A stretch of 64,000 bases of DNA from contig MKVQ01000044.1 of NCBI GenBank assembly GCA_001899635.1, forward strand, positions 235,978-299,977, read 5' to 3'. Below the pieces are notes generated by a model. The model was not told the origin of the DNA, did not search any database, and saw nothing but the letters and a program-made list of their open reading frames with translations. The stretch comes from Myxococcales bacterium 68-20 (GTDB lineage: Bacteria > Myxococcota_A > Polyangia > Polyangiales > Polyangiaceae). The position numbers were made by a program, and so were the translations under genes. Below, piece by piece: positions 63,303-64,000 of the stretch; the stretch's first letter is position 1, and every line of letters begins with the position of its first letter.

Positions 63303-63415
63303 GTGAGGGAGCCTCCTGCAGAGGACTCCACATTTGCTCGCGTGATGGAGCGGTCCAGCAGAGGACTGCTCTCGCGCTCATGTGATGGAGCCGTCCCGCA
63401 GACGGCTCCCACTTC
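63303..63415. repeat. three tandem hairpin units of ~40 bp
   Basis: Units start at 63303, 63342 and 63382 (GTGAGGGAGCC, GTGATGGAGCGG, GTGATGGAGCCG). Each holds a hairpin with loop near GCAGA; the third is perfect: GGAGCCGTC-CCGCA-GACGGCTCC (63387-63409). The first two have one or two mismatches. Confidence 0.8.
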
Positions 63416-63475
63416 GTGACGGACGAGTTCCCCTCCATCGCGCCATCGCGTGGGGGCGCACGCGTCCGTCACGAA
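63413..63475. repeat. 13-bp inverted repeat, long loop
   Basis: TTCGTGACGGACG (63413-63425) pairs perfectly with CGTCCGTCACGAA (63463-63475) across 37 bases. Confidence 0.8.
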
Positions 63476-63481
63476 CGATTT

Positions 63482-63522
63482 GCATCCGCGATCACGGAGA
63501 ACATTCCGATGATCGCGGATGC
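63482..63522. repeat. 13-bp inverted repeat with inner stem
   Basis: GCATCCGCGATCA (63482-63494) and TGATCGCGGATGC (63510-63522), with inner CGGA-GAACAT-TCCG in the loop. Confidence 0.85.
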
Positions 63523-63535
63523 AGCTTTCCGGCGA

Positions 63536-63588
63536 CATGACATTGTTGTCATGGATGCGGGTTTCTCTGTGGTGAGCCCACCACAGAG
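63536..63588. repeat. two further hairpins
   Basis: CATGACA-TTGT-TGTCATG (63536-63553) and CTCTGTGGTG-AGCC-CACCACAGAG (63565-63588), seven and ten perfect pairs. Confidence 0.8.
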
Positions 63589-63841
63589 CGCTGGTGTAGC
63601 GTGTACACATCGCCCGCGACGGTGTGCCTCGTTTTACGTAACGAGCTTCATTCGGGTCGCGGTTTTCGTGTAGGCTCGCGCCGCGGTCCCGGTCCTGCCT
63701 GGATTGCCACGGAGAAACGGGTCGCACGATCGACAATCCGATTTGGATTCATCGACGAGCAACTTCGTCAATCGTCAGTCGGAGCGTCGTACGGGCCCAG
63801 CCCGGGTGTGGACGTCTCCAGTTAGAGAAGGAGAGCTTCGC
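63589..63841 (+). promoter_or_regulatory. leader region of the last lipoprotein gene
   Basis: About 250 bases, lower in GC than the rest, with another small hairpin CTCGTT-TTACGT-AACGAG (63628-63645) and a strong ribosome site AAGGAG eight bases before ATG 63842. Likely holds the promoter; no box could be fixed. Confidence 0.45.
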
Positions 63842-64000
63842 ATGTTGTCAAAACGCTTCTACGGTGCTGCGCTCATGGGCGCTATCGTCCTGCCCCTCGG
63901 TCTCCAGGGCTGCAGCGATGATGGCAGCAACCCGCTTTGCTGCGATGAGTTCAAGGTTGGCGCGACGATCGACGCCAACATCGGCGGCAGCGCCGAGAGC
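63842..64000 (+). CDS. lipoprotein, 3' part outside window
   Basis: First 53 residues only. Signal peptide LSKRFYGAALMGAIVLPLGL with lipobox LGLQGC, then SDDGSNPLCCDEFKVGA. The CC-D-EF-K-VGA stretch is shared by abundant myxobacterial lipoproteins as far as can be told by eye. Strong ribosome site and a long leader hint at high expression. Runs off the right edge. Confidence 0.75.
   Translation, partial: MLSKRFYGAALMGAIVLPLGLQGCSDDGSNPLCCDEFKVGATIDANIGGSAES

Noticed and set aside
63249..63841. Retron or integron-like element
   Set aside because: No reverse transcriptase or integrase gene is nearby and the hairpins lack the conserved core sites of attC.

Overview
The window is one high-GC chromosomal segment in which essentially all space is taken by protein genes on both strands. 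No rRNA or tRNA gene, insertion sequence, phage gene or CRISPR array could be seen. The gene style points to a myxobacterium (Myxococcota, probably Polyangia): many secreted lipoproteins with a lipobox followed by Asp/Ala/Gly-rich linkers, three membrane or coiled-coil Ser/Thr protein kinases, a sigma-54 activator, an FHA-AAA+ regulator, DUF4388/roadblock signalling proteins, and almost exclusive G/C third codon positions. This placement is inferred from gene content only. Layout: 1-11 kb holds a HAD-like gene fragment, alanine dehydrogenase, secreted hydrolase and lipoproteins, LuxR- and AraC-type regulators, a c-heme/copper-monooxygenase-like lipoprotein, pyrD, a QorB-like reductase and a TetR regulator. 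11-21 kb holds a diiron-oxygenase-like remnant, a large repeat protein, a kelch-type lipoprotein divergent from a PEGA-tailed kinase, TPR, DUF4403 and PQQ-propeller proteins. 21-26 kb is sdhCAB (large single anchor type) divergent from glutaryl-CoA dehydrogenase. 26-32 kb is a signalling cluster: orphan DHp-like protein, PDZ protein, a REC-DUF4388-polyThr-roadblock fusion, a roadblock-like protein, a PAS histidine kinase and an NtrC-type regulator. 32-44 kb has trmL, an outer-membrane protein overlapping a P460-type cytochrome, zinc-ribbon membrane proteins, a pterin carbinolamine dehydratase, rnc overlapping a PpiC-type isomerase, a zincin-like membrane protein next to a YhhQ transporter, an NtrY-like kinase and a cupredoxin lipoprotein. 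44-53 kb has an FHA-AAA+ regulator, a vWA lipoprotein, pheST and a kinase. 53-64 kb has a YkvA protein, a coiled-coil kinase, tatA beside a Tat-exported dienelactone hydrolase, a lipoprotein serpin, an alpha/beta hydrolase, an aspartate-type aminotransferase, a 590-nt hairpin-rich intergenic stretch and the start of a lipoprotein. How genes work together: sdhC-sdhA-sdhB form one respiratory complex operon; pheS-pheT form one enzyme and end in a strong hairpin; the kinase at 29196 and the sigma-54 activator at 30404 face each other as a likely two-component pair; the Tat component beside a twin-arginine substrate suggests a local export link. The most unusual non-coding features are a five-locus family of short palindromic repeats (11.1, 25.0, 27.2, 39.2 and 48.1 kb) and the run of unrelated perfect hairpins at 63.26-63.65 kb. 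The most unusual protein architectures are the fusion at 27254-28522 (microsatellite-encoded threonine linker, second ribosome-binding site inside the gene) and the repeat protein at 11470-13494.
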